Part shown: positions 42,031-51,134 of the stretch, piece by piece
How positions within the stretch are numbered: the stretch's first letter is position 1
How the letters are laid out: every line of letters starts with the position of its first letter
Origin: Bacteroidales bacterium
GTDB lineage: Bacteria; Bacteroidota; Bacteroidia; Bacteroidales; F082
Length of the DNA: 64,000 nt
Reading direction: 5' to 3'
Assembly (NCBI GenBank): GCA_017381865.1
Contig: JAFOBJ010000067.1
Location: 1-64,000, forward strand
Translations under genes and position numbers: made by a program
Notes under the pieces: generated by a model
The model's database searches: none
Seen by the model: only the letters and a program-made list of their open reading frames with translations
Told to the model about the DNA's origin: nothing

Positions 42031-43374
42031 TTATCTATTGAATGTCAGTCTTTTACCTCTATAATCTTCTTTGAAATTGCCATTGTGGTAAACCAATTCG
42101 CCATTGACGAAAGTGTGTGTCACGCTGCAGCTTAGTTTAATGCCTTCGTATGCTGTCCAGCCGCATTTATAGTATACGTTTTCGTTGCTGATGACTTGTT
42201 CTTTTTTAGGGTCTATTAAGACTAAGTCGGCATAATAACCTTCTCTGATATAGCCTCTCTTGTTGATTTTGAATAATGTAGCTGGATTATGTGATAATAA
42301 TTCTACTACTTTTTCTCTTGTCATGATACCTTTGTTGGCGAGTTCCATTGCGCCTAAAAGCAGATGTTGAACTGATGTTCCGCCAGAAGGAGCGGTGAAA
42401 TAAGGTTTGTTTTTCTCCTCAAAAGTATGAGGCGCATGGTCTGTCGCTAATATATCTATATGATTGTCAATACATCCTTGGATGAGAGCTAATTTGTCGC
42501 TTTCTGTTTTGACGGCTGGATTGCATTTTAAGAATGTATTTTTTGTTGCATAATCTCTGTCGTCGAAGAGAAGGTAATGTAAGCATGTTTCAGCTGTTAT
42601 CTTCTTGTCTTTCAATGGAATATTATTATTGAATAATTCTATTTCTTTTGCAGTTGAAAGATGTAGGATATGAAGCTGTGTTCCGAATTTTGAAGCTAAT
42701 TCGGCTGCGTATGATGATGTTTTGTAACATGCTTCTGCGCTGCGGACGAGTGGATGTATTGAAGCAGGAGCTTCATCGCCGTATTTTTGTTTAAAAATCT
42801 CGATATTGTTACGGATAATAGCTTCGTCTTCGCAGTGTGTTGCGACGAGACAAGGTGCTTCTTTGAACAGTTTTTCTAATGTTGACTCGTTGTTAACCAA
42901 CATGTTGCCTGTACTTGAGCCCATGAAAGCTTTGATGCCGCATATGTTTTTTGGGTCTGTTTTTAAGACTTCATCGATATTGTCGTTGGAAACGCCCATA
43001 TAGAAAGAGTAGTTTGCCATTGACTTTTCAGCTGCGATGTCGTATTTGTCTTGTAACAGTTGCTGTGTCAAAGTGTTAGGTACTGTATTAGGCATATCCA
43101 TGAATGAAGTCACGCCGCCAGCTACAGCAGCGCGGCTTTCTGAAGCGATGTCGCCTTTATGTGTCAAACCAGGGTCTCTGAAATGTACTTGGTCGTCGAT
43201 AGCTCCTGGAACTAATAAAAGTCCTTCTGCATCAATGACTTCGTATCCTGAATAGTCGGAGTCAGTGTCAATGGTCTGTGTTATCTTTTCTATTGTGTTT
43301 CCAGAAATGACAACACTTGCCAAGAAAGATTTGCCTTCGTTGACAAGTGTTGCGTTTTTAATTATGTATTTCAT
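42031..43374 (-). CDS. pyrC: Dihydroorotase
   Basis: The 447-residue protein is an amidohydrolase of the dihydroorotase type: GAIDDQVHFRDPGLTHKGDI, GGVTSFMDMPNTVPNT, CGIKAFMGSSTG (carboxylated Lys), THCED, LHILHLSTAKE and ATDHAPHTFEEK (catalytic Asp). It closes carbamoyl aspartate to dihydroorotate in pyrimidine synthesis. The first metal-site motif reads QVH where most class I enzymes have HVH. I recall QVH in other Bacteroidetes enzymes, so this is probably lineage-typical. Its start overlaps the mannosyltransferase stop by 4 nt. Confidence 0.93.
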   Translation of the reverse strand: MKYIIKNATLVNEGKSFLASVVISGNTIEKITQTIDTDSDYSGYEVIDAEGLLLVPGAIDDQVHFRDPGLTHKGDIASESRAAVAGGVTSFMDMPNTVPNTLTQQLLQDKYDIAAEKSMANYSFYMGVSNDNIDEVLKTDPKNICGIKAFMGSSTGNMLVNNESTLEKLFKEAPCLVATHCEDEAIIRNNIEIFKQKYGDEAPASIHPLVRSAEACYKTSSYAAELASKFGTQLHILHLSTAKEIELFNNNIPLKDKKITAETCLHYLLFDDRDYATKNTFLKCNPAVKTESDKLALIQGCIDNHIDILATDHAPHTFEEKNKPYFTAPSGGTSVQHLLLGAMELANKGIMTREKVVELLSHNPATLFKINKRGYIREGYYADLVLIDPKKEQVISNENVYYKCGWTAYEGIKLSCSVTHTFVNGELVYHNGNFKEDYRGKRLTFNR

Positions 43375-44111
43375 ATTTTTTTAGGTTTAATTTTTCCAAT
43401 CATTCCTCTCCATCTTAAATTGATGACGCCGAAGATGGCTTCTTTGAAAATGCCGCCCGACATTTTTGATGTGCCTTCAGCGCGGTCGGTAAAGATGATA
43501 GGGACTTCTTTTACATTGAAACCGAGTTTCCATGCGGTGTATTTCATCTCAATCTGGAATGCGTAACCAATGAATTTTATATTGTCTAAGTCAATGGTTT
43601 GCAATACTTTTCTTGTGTAACATACGAATCCTGCGGTGGTGTCTCTAGTTTTCATTCTTGTTATGAAACGGACATAAGCAGATGCGTAATAAGACATTAA
43701 AACACGACCCATTGGCCAGTTGACAACGTTAACGCCAGTGATATAACGTGAGCCTATTGATAAATCGGCACCTTGGTTGGCGCAAGCGTCGTGTAATTTT
43801 ATTAAATCATCAGGATTGTGTGAAAAATCAGCATCCATCTCAAAAATGTATTGATAATCACGAGCTAAAGCCCATTTGAATCCGTGAATGTATGCTGTGC
43901 CAAGACCTAACTTGCCTTTTCTTTCTTCAATAAAAAGACGATCTGGAAATTCTTGCATCAGTCTTTTGACAATATCTGCTGTTCCGTCAGGACTGTTGTC
44001 TTCAATAATAAGAATGTCAAACGACATTGGCATTTGGAAAACATATCTGATGATTTTTTCAATGTTTTCCTTTTCGTTATATGTTGGTATTATTACCAGA
44101 TTTTCTGACAT
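43371..44111 (-). CDS. Polyprenol-phosphate mannosyltransferase-like GT2
   Basis: The 246-residue protein is a GT2 glycosyltransferase of the dolichol-phosphate mannose synthase type: VIIPTYNEKENIEKII at the start, IIEDNSPDGTADIV, MDADFSHNPDD (DAD metal motif) and GSRYITG. It lacks C-terminal membrane helices, as in soluble bacterial polyprenol monophosphomannose synthases. It would load mannose from GDP-mannose on a lipid carrier for protein or glycan mannosylation. Upstream of pyrC with a 4-nt overlap, a coupling seen in several Bacteroidetes. Confidence 0.88.
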   Translation of the reverse strand: MSENLVIIPTYNEKENIEKIIRYVFQMPMSFDILIIEDNSPDGTADIVKRLMQEFPDRLFIEERKGKLGLGTAYIHGFKWALARDYQYIFEMDADFSHNPDDLIKLHDACANQGADLSIGSRYITGVNVVNWPMGRVLMSYYASAYVRFITRMKTRDTTAGFVCYTRKVLQTIDLDNIKFIGYAFQIEMKYTAWKLGFNVKEVPIIFTDRAEGTSKMSGGIFKEAIFGVINLRWRGMIGKIKPKKI

Positions 44112-44214
44112 AAATATATGATTTTATGCTGTTTATGTTTTTAATTGTTAAGAATACAAATTTAATAAATATTATGTATTAATTTACATTTTAACAAAAT
44201 AAAAATATGAATTG

Positions 44215-46704
44215 TTATTCTTGATAGTAAATTCTTTTTACGCGTTGCGAAATGCTTGTTAATATTTCATAAGGTATTGTATTACAAGCTTCTGAAATTC
44301 TTTCGACAGGATAATCTTCGTTGAATAATATCGCAGTGTCGTCTTCTTTGCAGTCGATGCCGGTTAGGTCAATCATGCACATGTCCATACAGATGTTGCC
44401 TATAATAGGAGCGGCTTTGCCATTGACGTAGAAACAAGCGTTGCCGTTGCCGAGTTCTCTTTTCAAACCATCGGCATAACCGATAGGAACGACTCCGATA
44501 CGCGATTTCCTTTCAATTTTGCCTTTTCGACTATAACCTATCGTTTCCCCGATTTCGTATTCTTTTATCTGTACAATGGTGGTTTTCAATGATATAACAG
44601 TGCGTAGCTTGCCTTTGTCTTCATCGCAAGGCGCAATGCCGTAAATGCCAAGTCCTAATCGTACCATATCGTATTGATAATCAGTGAATCGACTTATTCC
44701 TGCACTATTAAGAATATGTCTTAATATTTTATAAGGAAAAGCATCAATAATCTTAGAACTCATAGCTTCAAAATTGTTTATCTGCTTCATTGTGAAGTCG
44801 TTGAATTCTTCGCTGTCGCTTCCTGCCAAATGTGAAAATACACTCTTGACGATAATCTTGTCGTTTGATTTCAGTCGTTCTAAAAGCTTGTCGATGTCTT
44901 CTGGTAAAAAACCAAGACGATGCATTCCTGTGTCAAGCTTGATATGAATTCCGATAGGATTATTTAATTGAATATCAATGTTTTCTATTGCGTCTTCCAA
45001 CAGACTTAGACTTCTGAAACTATATATGTCGGGTTCAAGATTGTTTTTGATGATACTTTCAAAAGTATTGATTTCTGGCGTCATAACAACGATAGGAAGG
45101 CTGATACCTTTTCGTCTTAATTCTATTCCTTCGTCAGCGTATGCAACTGTAAGATAATCAGTGTGATGGAATTGAAGAACGTTTGAAACTTCAAAATTGC
45201 CGCTTCCGTATGCGAAAGCCTTTACCATAACCATTAACTTGGTGTCGCTCTTTAACTTAGAACGATAGTAGTTCATATTCTTAACTAAATTGTTAAGATT
45301 TATTTCGAGAATGGTCTCATGTGCCTTTTCTTGTAAAGCTTTACTTATCTTTTCAAATCCGAATTTGCGTGCGCCTTTGATGAGAATCAATTGGTTATGG
45401 AAGGTTTCAATCTGATGATTTGCTAAAAAATCTTTTACGTCGTGATAAAAAATCTTTTCGATGTCGAATTTTTTGCTTTGACGCATTATGGCTTCACCAA
45501 TGCCTATGATGAGATTAACGCCTTTATTCTTAATTAGTTGCGCAATCTTTTCGTACAAAACATCTTCGCTTAATTCACTTTGTAAAATGTCGGATAAAAT
45601 AACGACGCGCTTCTTGCCATGATGTTGCTGGTTCATGAAGTCAAGTGCTATCGTAAGTGCATTAAAATCAGAATTATAACTGTCGTCGATGATTCCACAG
45701 TTGTTAATTCCAGATTTTAGTTCCATACGCATTGCGATAGGGTAGAGCTGCGACATTTTCTTTTCTATAATGCTTTCTGAAATGTTGAAATTCAAGGCTG
45801 TAAGCCAGCAGTGTATCGCATTTTCGATAGAAGCATCATCTGTGAAAGGAATGCTTATTTTGAGTTGCTGAGTTGCCGAGTTGCTAAGTTGCTGAATTGC
45901 TCTGATTTCTGTGTGATTTTCATTTTTTTCAATGTAATGAATCAAAACATCAGCTGTTTTATCGTGTCTGCTCCATGTAAAAGTCTTGATATTCAATCTT
46001 CTAACGGCTTCTCTTATTTCATTATGATCAAGACAATAGATTAAAGTATCTACATTCTTAAAAAGTTTTAACTTTTCCTCGACTTTAGCATTTATATTGT
46101 CGAAGTTTTTACCATGAGCTTCGCCTATATTAGTGAAAATTCCTATTGTGGGTTTTATTATTTCCTCCAAATTTTGCATTTCATTAGGGCGAGAAACTCC
46201 AGCTTCAAAAAATCCAATTTGATGATTTTCATCTAGTTGCCAAACTGATAAAGGAACACCTATCTGTGAATTGTAGCTTTTGGGACTTCTGACTGCCAAT
46301 GTTTCTGGACTGAAAATCTGATAAAGCCATTCTTTTATTATGGTTTTGCCGTTGCTTCCCGTTATGCCGATGATAGGAATGTTGAAATTATTTCTATGTG
46401 AAGCAGCTATTTTTTGAAGAGCTTGTAATGTGTTGTTAACCAAGATAAAAACTGCGTTTTCATAAATGTCGGCAGAGTTGGGCTTTTCTTCCACAACGAA
46501 AGCTCTTACACCTTTATTATATAATTCTTTGATGTATTTGTTTCCGTCGTTGCGTTGATTTTTAAAAGCAAAAAATAATGTGTTCTCTGGTAAAACTACC
46601 AATCTGCTATCGAAGAGTAAATCTTTGATAACAAGAGATTTATCGTGATTGCCAATAAGTTTGCCTTCTATTATTGACGCTATTTTGTCTATGGTGTAAT
46701 TCAT
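44215..46704 (-). CDS. murF-alr: MurF-alanine racemase bifunctional enzyme
   Basis: From ATG 46704 the protein has 829 residues. The N-terminal half is MurF (UDP-MurNAc-tripeptide:D-Ala-D-Ala ligase) with GITGSNGKTIIKEWL near residue 110. The C-terminal half is a PLP alanine racemase with VMVKAFAYGSGNFE near residue 490 and MVRLGLGIYGIAP. The two steps supply and attach D-alanine in peptidoglycan precursor synthesis. The fusion is characteristic of Bacteroidetes. QQLSNSATQQL in the MurF half is encoded by an AGTTGCTGAG word repeat (45861-45900). The -7 box at 46709-46716 is so close that the mRNA may be leaderless. A start five codons upstream falls inside the box. Confidence 0.95.
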   Translation of the reverse strand: MNYTIDKIASIIEGKLIGNHDKSLVIKDLLFDSRLVVLPENTLFFAFKNQRNDGNKYIKELYNKGVRAFVVEEKPNSADIYENAVFILVNNTLQALQKIAASHRNNFNIPIIGITGSNGKTIIKEWLYQIFSPETLAVRSPKSYNSQIGVPLSVWQLDENHQIGFFEAGVSRPNEMQNLEEIIKPTIGIFTNIGEAHGKNFDNINAKVEEKLKLFKNVDTLIYCLDHNEIREAVRRLNIKTFTWSRHDKTADVLIHYIEKNENHTEIRAIQQLSNSATQQLKISIPFTDDASIENAIHCWLTALNFNISESIIEKKMSQLYPIAMRMELKSGINNCGIIDDSYNSDFNALTIALDFMNQQHHGKKRVVILSDILQSELSEDVLYEKIAQLIKNKGVNLIIGIGEAIMRQSKKFDIEKIFYHDVKDFLANHQIETFHNQLILIKGARKFGFEKISKALQEKAHETILEINLNNLVKNMNYYRSKLKSDTKLMVMVKAFAYGSGNFEVSNVLQFHHTDYLTVAYADEGIELRRKGISLPIVVMTPEINTFESIIKNNLEPDIYSFRSLSLLEDAIENIDIQLNNPIGIHIKLDTGMHRLGFLPEDIDKLLERLKSNDKIIVKSVFSHLAGSDSEEFNDFTMKQINNFEAMSSKIIDAFPYKILRHILNSAGISRFTDYQYDMVRLGLGIYGIAPCDEDKGKLRTVISLKTTIVQIKEYEIGETIGYSRKGKIERKSRIGVVPIGYADGLKRELGNGNACFYVNGKAAPIIGNICMDMCMIDLTGIDCKEDDTAILFNEDYPVERISEACNTIPYEILTSISQRVKRIYYQE

Positions 46705-46708
46705 ATGG

Positions 46709-46716
46709 CAAACATA
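46709..46716 (-). promoter_or_regulatory. Putative -7 promoter element of murF-alr
   Basis: Minus-strand TATGTTTG is followed after four bases by the ATG at 46704, implying a start of transcription at or near the first codon. Confidence 0.45.
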
Positions 46717-46751
46717 CATAAAATTTTAGAATTTTTGAACTCTAAAAACTT

Positions 46752-46788
46752 AAAAAGTCACAAAGACTCTACGCTTTTGTGACTTTTT
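46752..46788. terminator. Intrinsic terminator between pdxA and murF-alr
   Basis: AAAAAGTCACAAA is mirrored by TTTGTGACTTTTT (13-bp complementarity) with runs of A and T on both sides. It follows the pdxA stop by 28 bp. Confidence 0.85.
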
Positions 46789-46815
46789 AATTTTACAATT
46801 ATGCGGTTTTGGACT

Positions 46816-47838
46816 TTACGGTTTTATCGTTCTGTTTTTCAAAATATCGATGGCGAGGTATATCGCATGACGGAATGAATCTGGGTCGGCGATGTTTTTA
46901 TTTGCGATGTCGTAGCCTGTTCCGTGGTCGGGAGCCGTTGTCACAACAGGGAGTCCAGCCGTGAAGTTGACACCGCCGTCAATTGTCAATATCTTGAAAG
47001 AAATCATGGCTTGGTCGTGGAACATGCACAGGATTCCGTCGTATTTTGTCCATGCTGCCGAGCCGAAGAAGCCGTCGGCTGAGAACGGACCGAATACTAG
47101 CTGGTCTTTTTCTTTGGCTTCTTTTATCGCAGGAATGATGATTTCGAGCTCTTCTTTTCCGTACAAACCACCGTCGCCACTGTGTGGGTTGAGTCCCATG
47201 ACAGCAATGCGTGGATATCTAATGCCGAAATCTTGTTGTAGCGTCTTGATGAATACGTTGATTTTGTTGGTGATAAGCTCTTTTGTGATGGAGTCTGCCG
47301 TATCTCTTAACGAAACGTGGTTTGTCACGCTTCCTATTATTAATTTGCTTGAAACCATCAGCATCAGAGGCGTACAGTCTTTGTATAAAGTGCTGATGTA
47401 TTTTTTCTGGCTTGAAAACTGAAAGTGTTCTGATTGTATAGTGCTTTTATTGACAGGACCTGTTACCAAAGCGTCGATGTTGCCTTTATGTAAGTCGTCG
47501 ACGGCCAGTTTTAGCGCATCGAGAGCGGCTTTTCCTGCGATGTCGGTCGCAATTCCTGGTTCAATCTTCAATTCTTCGTCGGTGTGATTTATGAAGTTAA
47601 TTCTGCCAGCTTGTGCTTGATGCGCATCTCTAATCAAAGAGTACGAAAGTTCTTCCATGTTAAAGTTTTTCTTGTAATAAGAGAAAACTTTCGATTGCCC
47701 ATATACGATTGGCACAAATGAGTCAAAAATTCTACTGTCGCAAAGAGTTTTTAGGATAATCTCATAACCAATGCCATTTATGTCACCTTGCGTGATTCCT
47801 ATAATAGGCAACTTTTGGAAGTCTTTCTGTGTTTGCAT
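46816..47838 (-). CDS. pdxA: 4-hydroxythreonine-4-phosphate dehydrogenase
   Basis: The 340-residue protein has the PdxA blocks GITQGDINGIGYEIILK near the start, LVTGPVNKSTI near 125, GLNPHSGDGGLYGKEE near 215, GPFSADGFF and CMFHDQAMISFKIL near 275. It oxidises 4-phosphohydroxythreonine in the DXP-independent branch of pyridoxal phosphate synthesis. PLP is needed by the alanine racemase and decarboxylase in this window, but no regulatory link is visible. It lies 71 bp after the M16 peptidase gene, with its own putative promoter. Confidence 0.94.
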   Translation of the reverse strand: MQTQKDFQKLPIIGITQGDINGIGYEIILKTLCDSRIFDSFVPIVYGQSKVFSYYKKNFNMEELSYSLIRDAHQAQAGRINFINHTDEELKIEPGIATDIAGKAALDALKLAVDDLHKGNIDALVTGPVNKSTIQSEHFQFSSQKKYISTLYKDCTPLMLMVSSKLIIGSVTNHVSLRDTADSITKELITNKINVFIKTLQQDFGIRYPRIAVMGLNPHSGDGGLYGKEELEIIIPAIKEAKEKDQLVFGPFSADGFFGSAAWTKYDGILCMFHDQAMISFKILTIDGGVNFTAGLPVVTTAPDHGTGYDIANKNIADPDSFRHAIYLAIDILKNRTIKP

Positions 47839-47862
47839 GGCGCGTATATTTTAGAAGGACTC

Positions 47863-47870
47863 CAAATTTA
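47863..47870 (-). promoter_or_regulatory. Putative -7 promoter element of pdxA
   Basis: Minus-strand TAAATTTG lies 24 bp upstream of the pdxA ATG. Confidence 0.4.
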
Positions 47871-47909
47871 TGATAAAAAAAATAAAAAAACAAGTGTAAA
47901 ATTAAATTT

Positions 47910-49148
47910 TTATACTCCTTTGTAAATCATTAAGTTGATATTTCTATCGTCGAATATTTCGTTTGCGACATTCAAAATATCATCAGCAGTTAGATTCCTG
48001 ATTTTTTTGACAGTTTCAGACAAAGGTTCGATGCCTTCTTGTGAATATGATGAACGTGTCATGGAAAGCAGTTCTCCCAAACCTGATTCGCTGCTAAGTG
48101 CCAATTGTCCAACTAATTGATTCTTAGCATTTGACAATTGAATTGTGCCGAGTTTGTTGTTCTTTAATTTGTTTAATTCTTTAAAAACCAAATCAACGGC
48201 TTTGTCTAAAGAATGTGGGTCAACACCCATATATATTGAGAAATTGCCGGTGTCGGAATATGCATTGTATTGTGACTCAATAGTATAAGCGAAACCGTAT
48301 TTTTCTCTTATATTAAGATTTAATCGAGAATTCATGCCTGGTCCGCCTAAGATGTTGTTTAACAATACCATTGGCATTTTTTGCTGATGATCGAAATGAT
48401 ATGCGATTCCTCCGATGATGCAGTGTGAAAGATGATTGTTTCTTTCTTCAATCTTGGTGAAATTTGGCAATGTTTCAAATCTATTTCTGTGATATTCTGA
48501 TGTGGTTTGTTGATAATCACCGAAATATGATAGTATTTTTTGTTTGAATTTATTAAAAGGAATATCGCCTATCGTGGCGACGACCATTTTGTTTGTCGAA
48601 TAATTGTTTTTTAGAAAACGTAATAAGTCATTGCGAGTGTAGTTGCTGACTAAATCTGTGGTTCCCAAGATATTACGTCCCATCTCGTGACCTCTGTATA
48701 GTTGGTTTTCGAATTCGTCGTAGATTTCTTCAGCAGGACTGTCGCGATAAGAGTTTATTTCATCGATGATGACTTCTTTCTCTTTTTCTAATTCGTTAGT
48801 CGGATAAACGCTGTTGAAAGCTACATCGGCGATAAGGTCGATGGCTTTGTTGTAGTATTCCTTCAAAAAAGAAGCATGTATGCAAGTCTCTTCTTTGGTC
48901 GTATAAGCGTTGAGTTCGCCGCCTACGTTTTCCAGACAGCTCAAGACGTGATATGCTTTACGTTTTTTAGTTCCTTTAAATAACATATGTTCGATGAAAT
49001 GCGCCAAACCGTTTTCGTTTGGCATTTCATCACGCATACCAGTATTGACCATCAGCGATATATGTGCAATGGCTCCTGGTCTGTATTTATGAAGTATTTT
49101 TATACCATTAGGTAAAGTGTATTCGGAAATGATGCTTTCTTCTGGCAT
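47910..49148 (-). CDS. M16-family zinc peptidase
   Basis: The 412-residue protein has the inverted zinc motif HFIEHMLFKGT (HxxEH) near residue 46 and the downstream Glu in GELNAYTTKEETCIHA, with the second inactive domain (PMVLLNNILGGPGMNSRLNLNIREKYG) typical of processing-peptidase-like M16B enzymes. It has no signal peptide and probably acts in the cytoplasm or on imported peptides. It follows the orphan lipoprotein gene by 27 bp. The length is normal for single-chain bacterial M16B enzymes. Confidence 0.92.
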   Translation of the reverse strand: MPEESIISEYTLPNGIKILHKYRPGAIAHISLMVNTGMRDEMPNENGLAHFIEHMLFKGTKKRKAYHVLSCLENVGGELNAYTTKEETCIHASFLKEYYNKAIDLIADVAFNSVYPTNELEKEKEVIIDEINSYRDSPAEEIYDEFENQLYRGHEMGRNILGTTDLVSNYTRNDLLRFLKNNYSTNKMVVATIGDIPFNKFKQKILSYFGDYQQTTSEYHRNRFETLPNFTKIEERNNHLSHCIIGGIAYHFDHQQKMPMVLLNNILGGPGMNSRLNLNIREKYGFAYTIESQYNAYSDTGNFSIYMGVDPHSLDKAVDLVFKELNKLKNNKLGTIQLSNAKNQLVGQLALSSESGLGELLSMTRSSYSQEGIEPLSETVKKIRNLTADDILNVANEIFDDRNINLMIYKGV

Positions 49149-49175
49149 TTTTAGTTAAAAGTTTTTAAGAAAGTT

Positions 49176-50234
49176 TTACTTCATCCAAATGTCGAAAGCG
49201 TTGCTCTTTTGAATTTTTGTACTGATGTTGCCGCTTTTTCCTGATAACCAGTAATTTGTTTCGGCTAAGCCATCATAGTCTTTTAAAATTCTGTAAGAAT
49301 TGATGTCGAACATGCCAGGATGGCCGCTGTTTTCCAATAATACAACTGCAGTGTGGAAGTCTTCAAGTCCGTCATCTGTTTTCTTGCCGCTGAAAATGAA
49401 AGATTGTTGTGCGTAAAAACCATCAACATAGCCGTCAACGATATAATAGCATGTGAAATAGTCGCTGTTTCCTGTTATTTTTACGCCATATTGAATTTCT
49501 TCGATAAAGGCTTTTGCCAATGAATCGTATTGTTTTCCGTAGAAATTCATTTGTTTGTTTGTATATAAGAAACCTAAATAACGATCGGAGTAAAACTGCA
49601 GAGAATCAGGGTTTTCACTATATGATTCGTAAATGAGTGCGTGTGGGGCAGAAACGTATTCGCCTTCCATGTCAGGAGGATTTACGCCTGAATAAATAGG
49701 AATGAGATTGGTTACTTCATTGTAAATTTCATCAGGAAGGACATAATCTGGAAGTTTTTGAATGAGATTATTTTCATCTACTTTAGATAATTCGCCTTTG
49801 AAATAACCTTCTACAGCTGTTCCGTATATGTCTGTACATTTGAAGTCGATGGTGTATCCGTCAGAAGATCTGTTTATTACGATTGTGCCTCTGTTGATGT
49901 CGGCTCTTTCTGTATAATTGTTGTTTTCGTCATAACCTAAAACCCATGCGCCGTCGAAATTGCGATAAGTGGAGCTAGGAATATTTTCTGCTTGTGGTGA
50001 AACGATGTTAAAACTTACAAGATTGCTCTTTGTCTCGTCGTAAAGACTCAAATCTAAATTGAAGCCGCCATCAACCTCTCCGTTGTTTGTAATGACGCCA
50101 GATTTTAAGGCGTAAACGTTTTCACCTACTTTAAAGTAATACTTAGGTTTTCCTCTTTCTTTACAAGATACGAGAAGTGTTATTGCAAGTATTAAAGTGC
50201 TGATTCTGATTAAATTTGATGCGAGTAATTTCAT
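49176..50234 (-). CDS. Lipoprotein of unknown function
   Basis: The 352-residue protein has a lipoprotein signal (ISTLILAITLLVSCKERG). The mature part is rich in Tyr, Asn and Asp and contains KYYFKVGENVYALKSGVI near the start and repeated GYFKGEL / GFYAQQSFIFSGK strands, which suggests a beta-rich domain. I do not recognise the family. It precedes the M16 peptidase gene in the same direction by 27 bp and is divergent from the outer-membrane protein at 50365. The -7 box TAACTTTG (minus strand, 50251-50258) is a likely promoter. Confidence 0.75.
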   Translation of the reverse strand: MKLLASNLIRISTLILAITLLVSCKERGKPKYYFKVGENVYALKSGVITNNGEVDGGFNLDLSLYDETKSNLVSFNIVSPQAENIPSSTYRNFDGAWVLGYDENNNYTERADINRGTIVINRSSDGYTIDFKCTDIYGTAVEGYFKGELSKVDENNLIQKLPDYVLPDEIYNEVTNLIPIYSGVNPPDMEGEYVSAPHALIYESYSENPDSLQFYSDRYLGFLYTNKQMNFYGKQYDSLAKAFIEEIQYGVKITGNSDYFTCYYIVDGYVDGFYAQQSFIFSGKKTDDGLEDFHTAVVLLENSGHPGMFDINSYRILKDYDGLAETNYWLSGKSGNISTKIQKSNAFDIWMK

Positions 50235-50250
50235 ATTTCAATTATTTTTG

Positions 50251-50258
50251 CAAAGTTA
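50251..50258 (-). promoter_or_regulatory. Putative -7 promoter element of the orphan lipoprotein gene
   Basis: Minus-strand TAACTTTG lies 16 bp upstream of the ATG at 50234. Confidence 0.5.
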
Positions 50259-50335
50259 ATAAAATATTTTTTTTAATCTCTCATTTTAACATAAATAAAA
50301 TGCTGGCATAATAACAAAAGTTGCAAAACGTTTAT

Positions 50336-50343
50336 TATATTTG
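50336..50343 (+). promoter_or_regulatory. Putative -7 promoter element of the outer-membrane protein gene
   Basis: TATATTTG ends 21 bp before the ATG at 50365. An in-frame TTG at 50341 lies inside it and is therefore not a credible start. Confidence 0.5.
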
Positions 50344-50364
50344 CAATGCGTAAATTTTGAAGAA

Positions 50365-51132
50365 ATGAAATTTAGATTTATTACCTTATTACTATTGACA
50401 ATATTTCCTTTTATTGCTGAGGCACAAAAAGATATAAAGAAAGAATGTGTTCCTACTACGATGTTCAGCGCAACATATTCGTATCAGTTTCCAGGAGCCG
50501 ACACTAAGATTTTGTATAAGAACAATTCTACTGTGGGTGCGAGTATTCTTTACAAGACTGATAGAAATTGGCTTTGGACAGCCAATGCGAATTTTATTTT
50601 CGGGGAACAGATAAGGGCGTCTCGCGAAGATATTTTGGGAATCATCTTGGATAACAGTGGCGAATTGATAACCGGCGACGGAATCTGGGGTAGCTATGCG
50701 ATGTTTGAACGTGGATGGCATCTTCAAGGTAAAGTCGGTAAAATATTTAATGTCTGCGCTCCGAATCCAAACTGCGGATTCTTTGTCAATGCGGGCTTGG
50801 GTTATCTTCTGAACAGAATCAGAATCGAGTTTTCTTCTTATGCTTCAACGCCGCCTAATTTGGGCGATGACTATCGTTATGGCTATGACAGAATGCGAGG
50901 CGGATTTGCTTATTCTGGAGAAGTAGGTTATATGTATATGAGCGATTCAAGAGTGCTAAACTTCTCTGTTTCATTCGAATTCATTCAGGCTCACAGCAAA
51001 CCAATGCGCCAATGGGACTTTAACCTTATGGGACCAGATCTTAAAACTTATTTAGATAGATATTACGGAATCCGTCTTTCTATTTACATCCCTACATACA
51101 AAAGAATGCCTGCTGAATATTATTACTATTAA
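50365..51132 (+). CDS. Outer-membrane beta-barrel-like protein
   Basis: From ATG 50365 the protein has 255 residues: signal peptide FRFITLLLLTIFPFIAEAQ, then alternating strands such as TMFSATYSYQFPGAD, NWLWTANANFIFGEQ, GFFVNAGLGYLLNRIRIEF and GIRLSIYIPTYKRM. It appears to be a small outer-membrane barrel. The family is not recognised. The waaA start lies 2 bp after its stop, so the two are co-transcribed, suggesting a link with lipopolysaccharide assembly, but this is inference from position only. Confidence 0.75.
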   Translation: MKFRFITLLLLTIFPFIAEAQKDIKKECVPTTMFSATYSYQFPGADTKILYKNNSTVGASILYKTDRNWLWTANANFIFGEQIRASREDILGIILDNSGELITGDGIWGSYAMFERGWHLQGKVGKIFNVCAPNPNCGFFVNAGLGYLLNRIRIEFSSYASTPPNLGDDYRYGYDRMRGGFAYSGEVGYMYMSDSRVLNFSVSFEFIQAHSKPMRQWDFNLMGPDLKTYLDRYYGIRLSIYIPTYKRMPAEYYYY

Positions 51133-51134
51133 TC

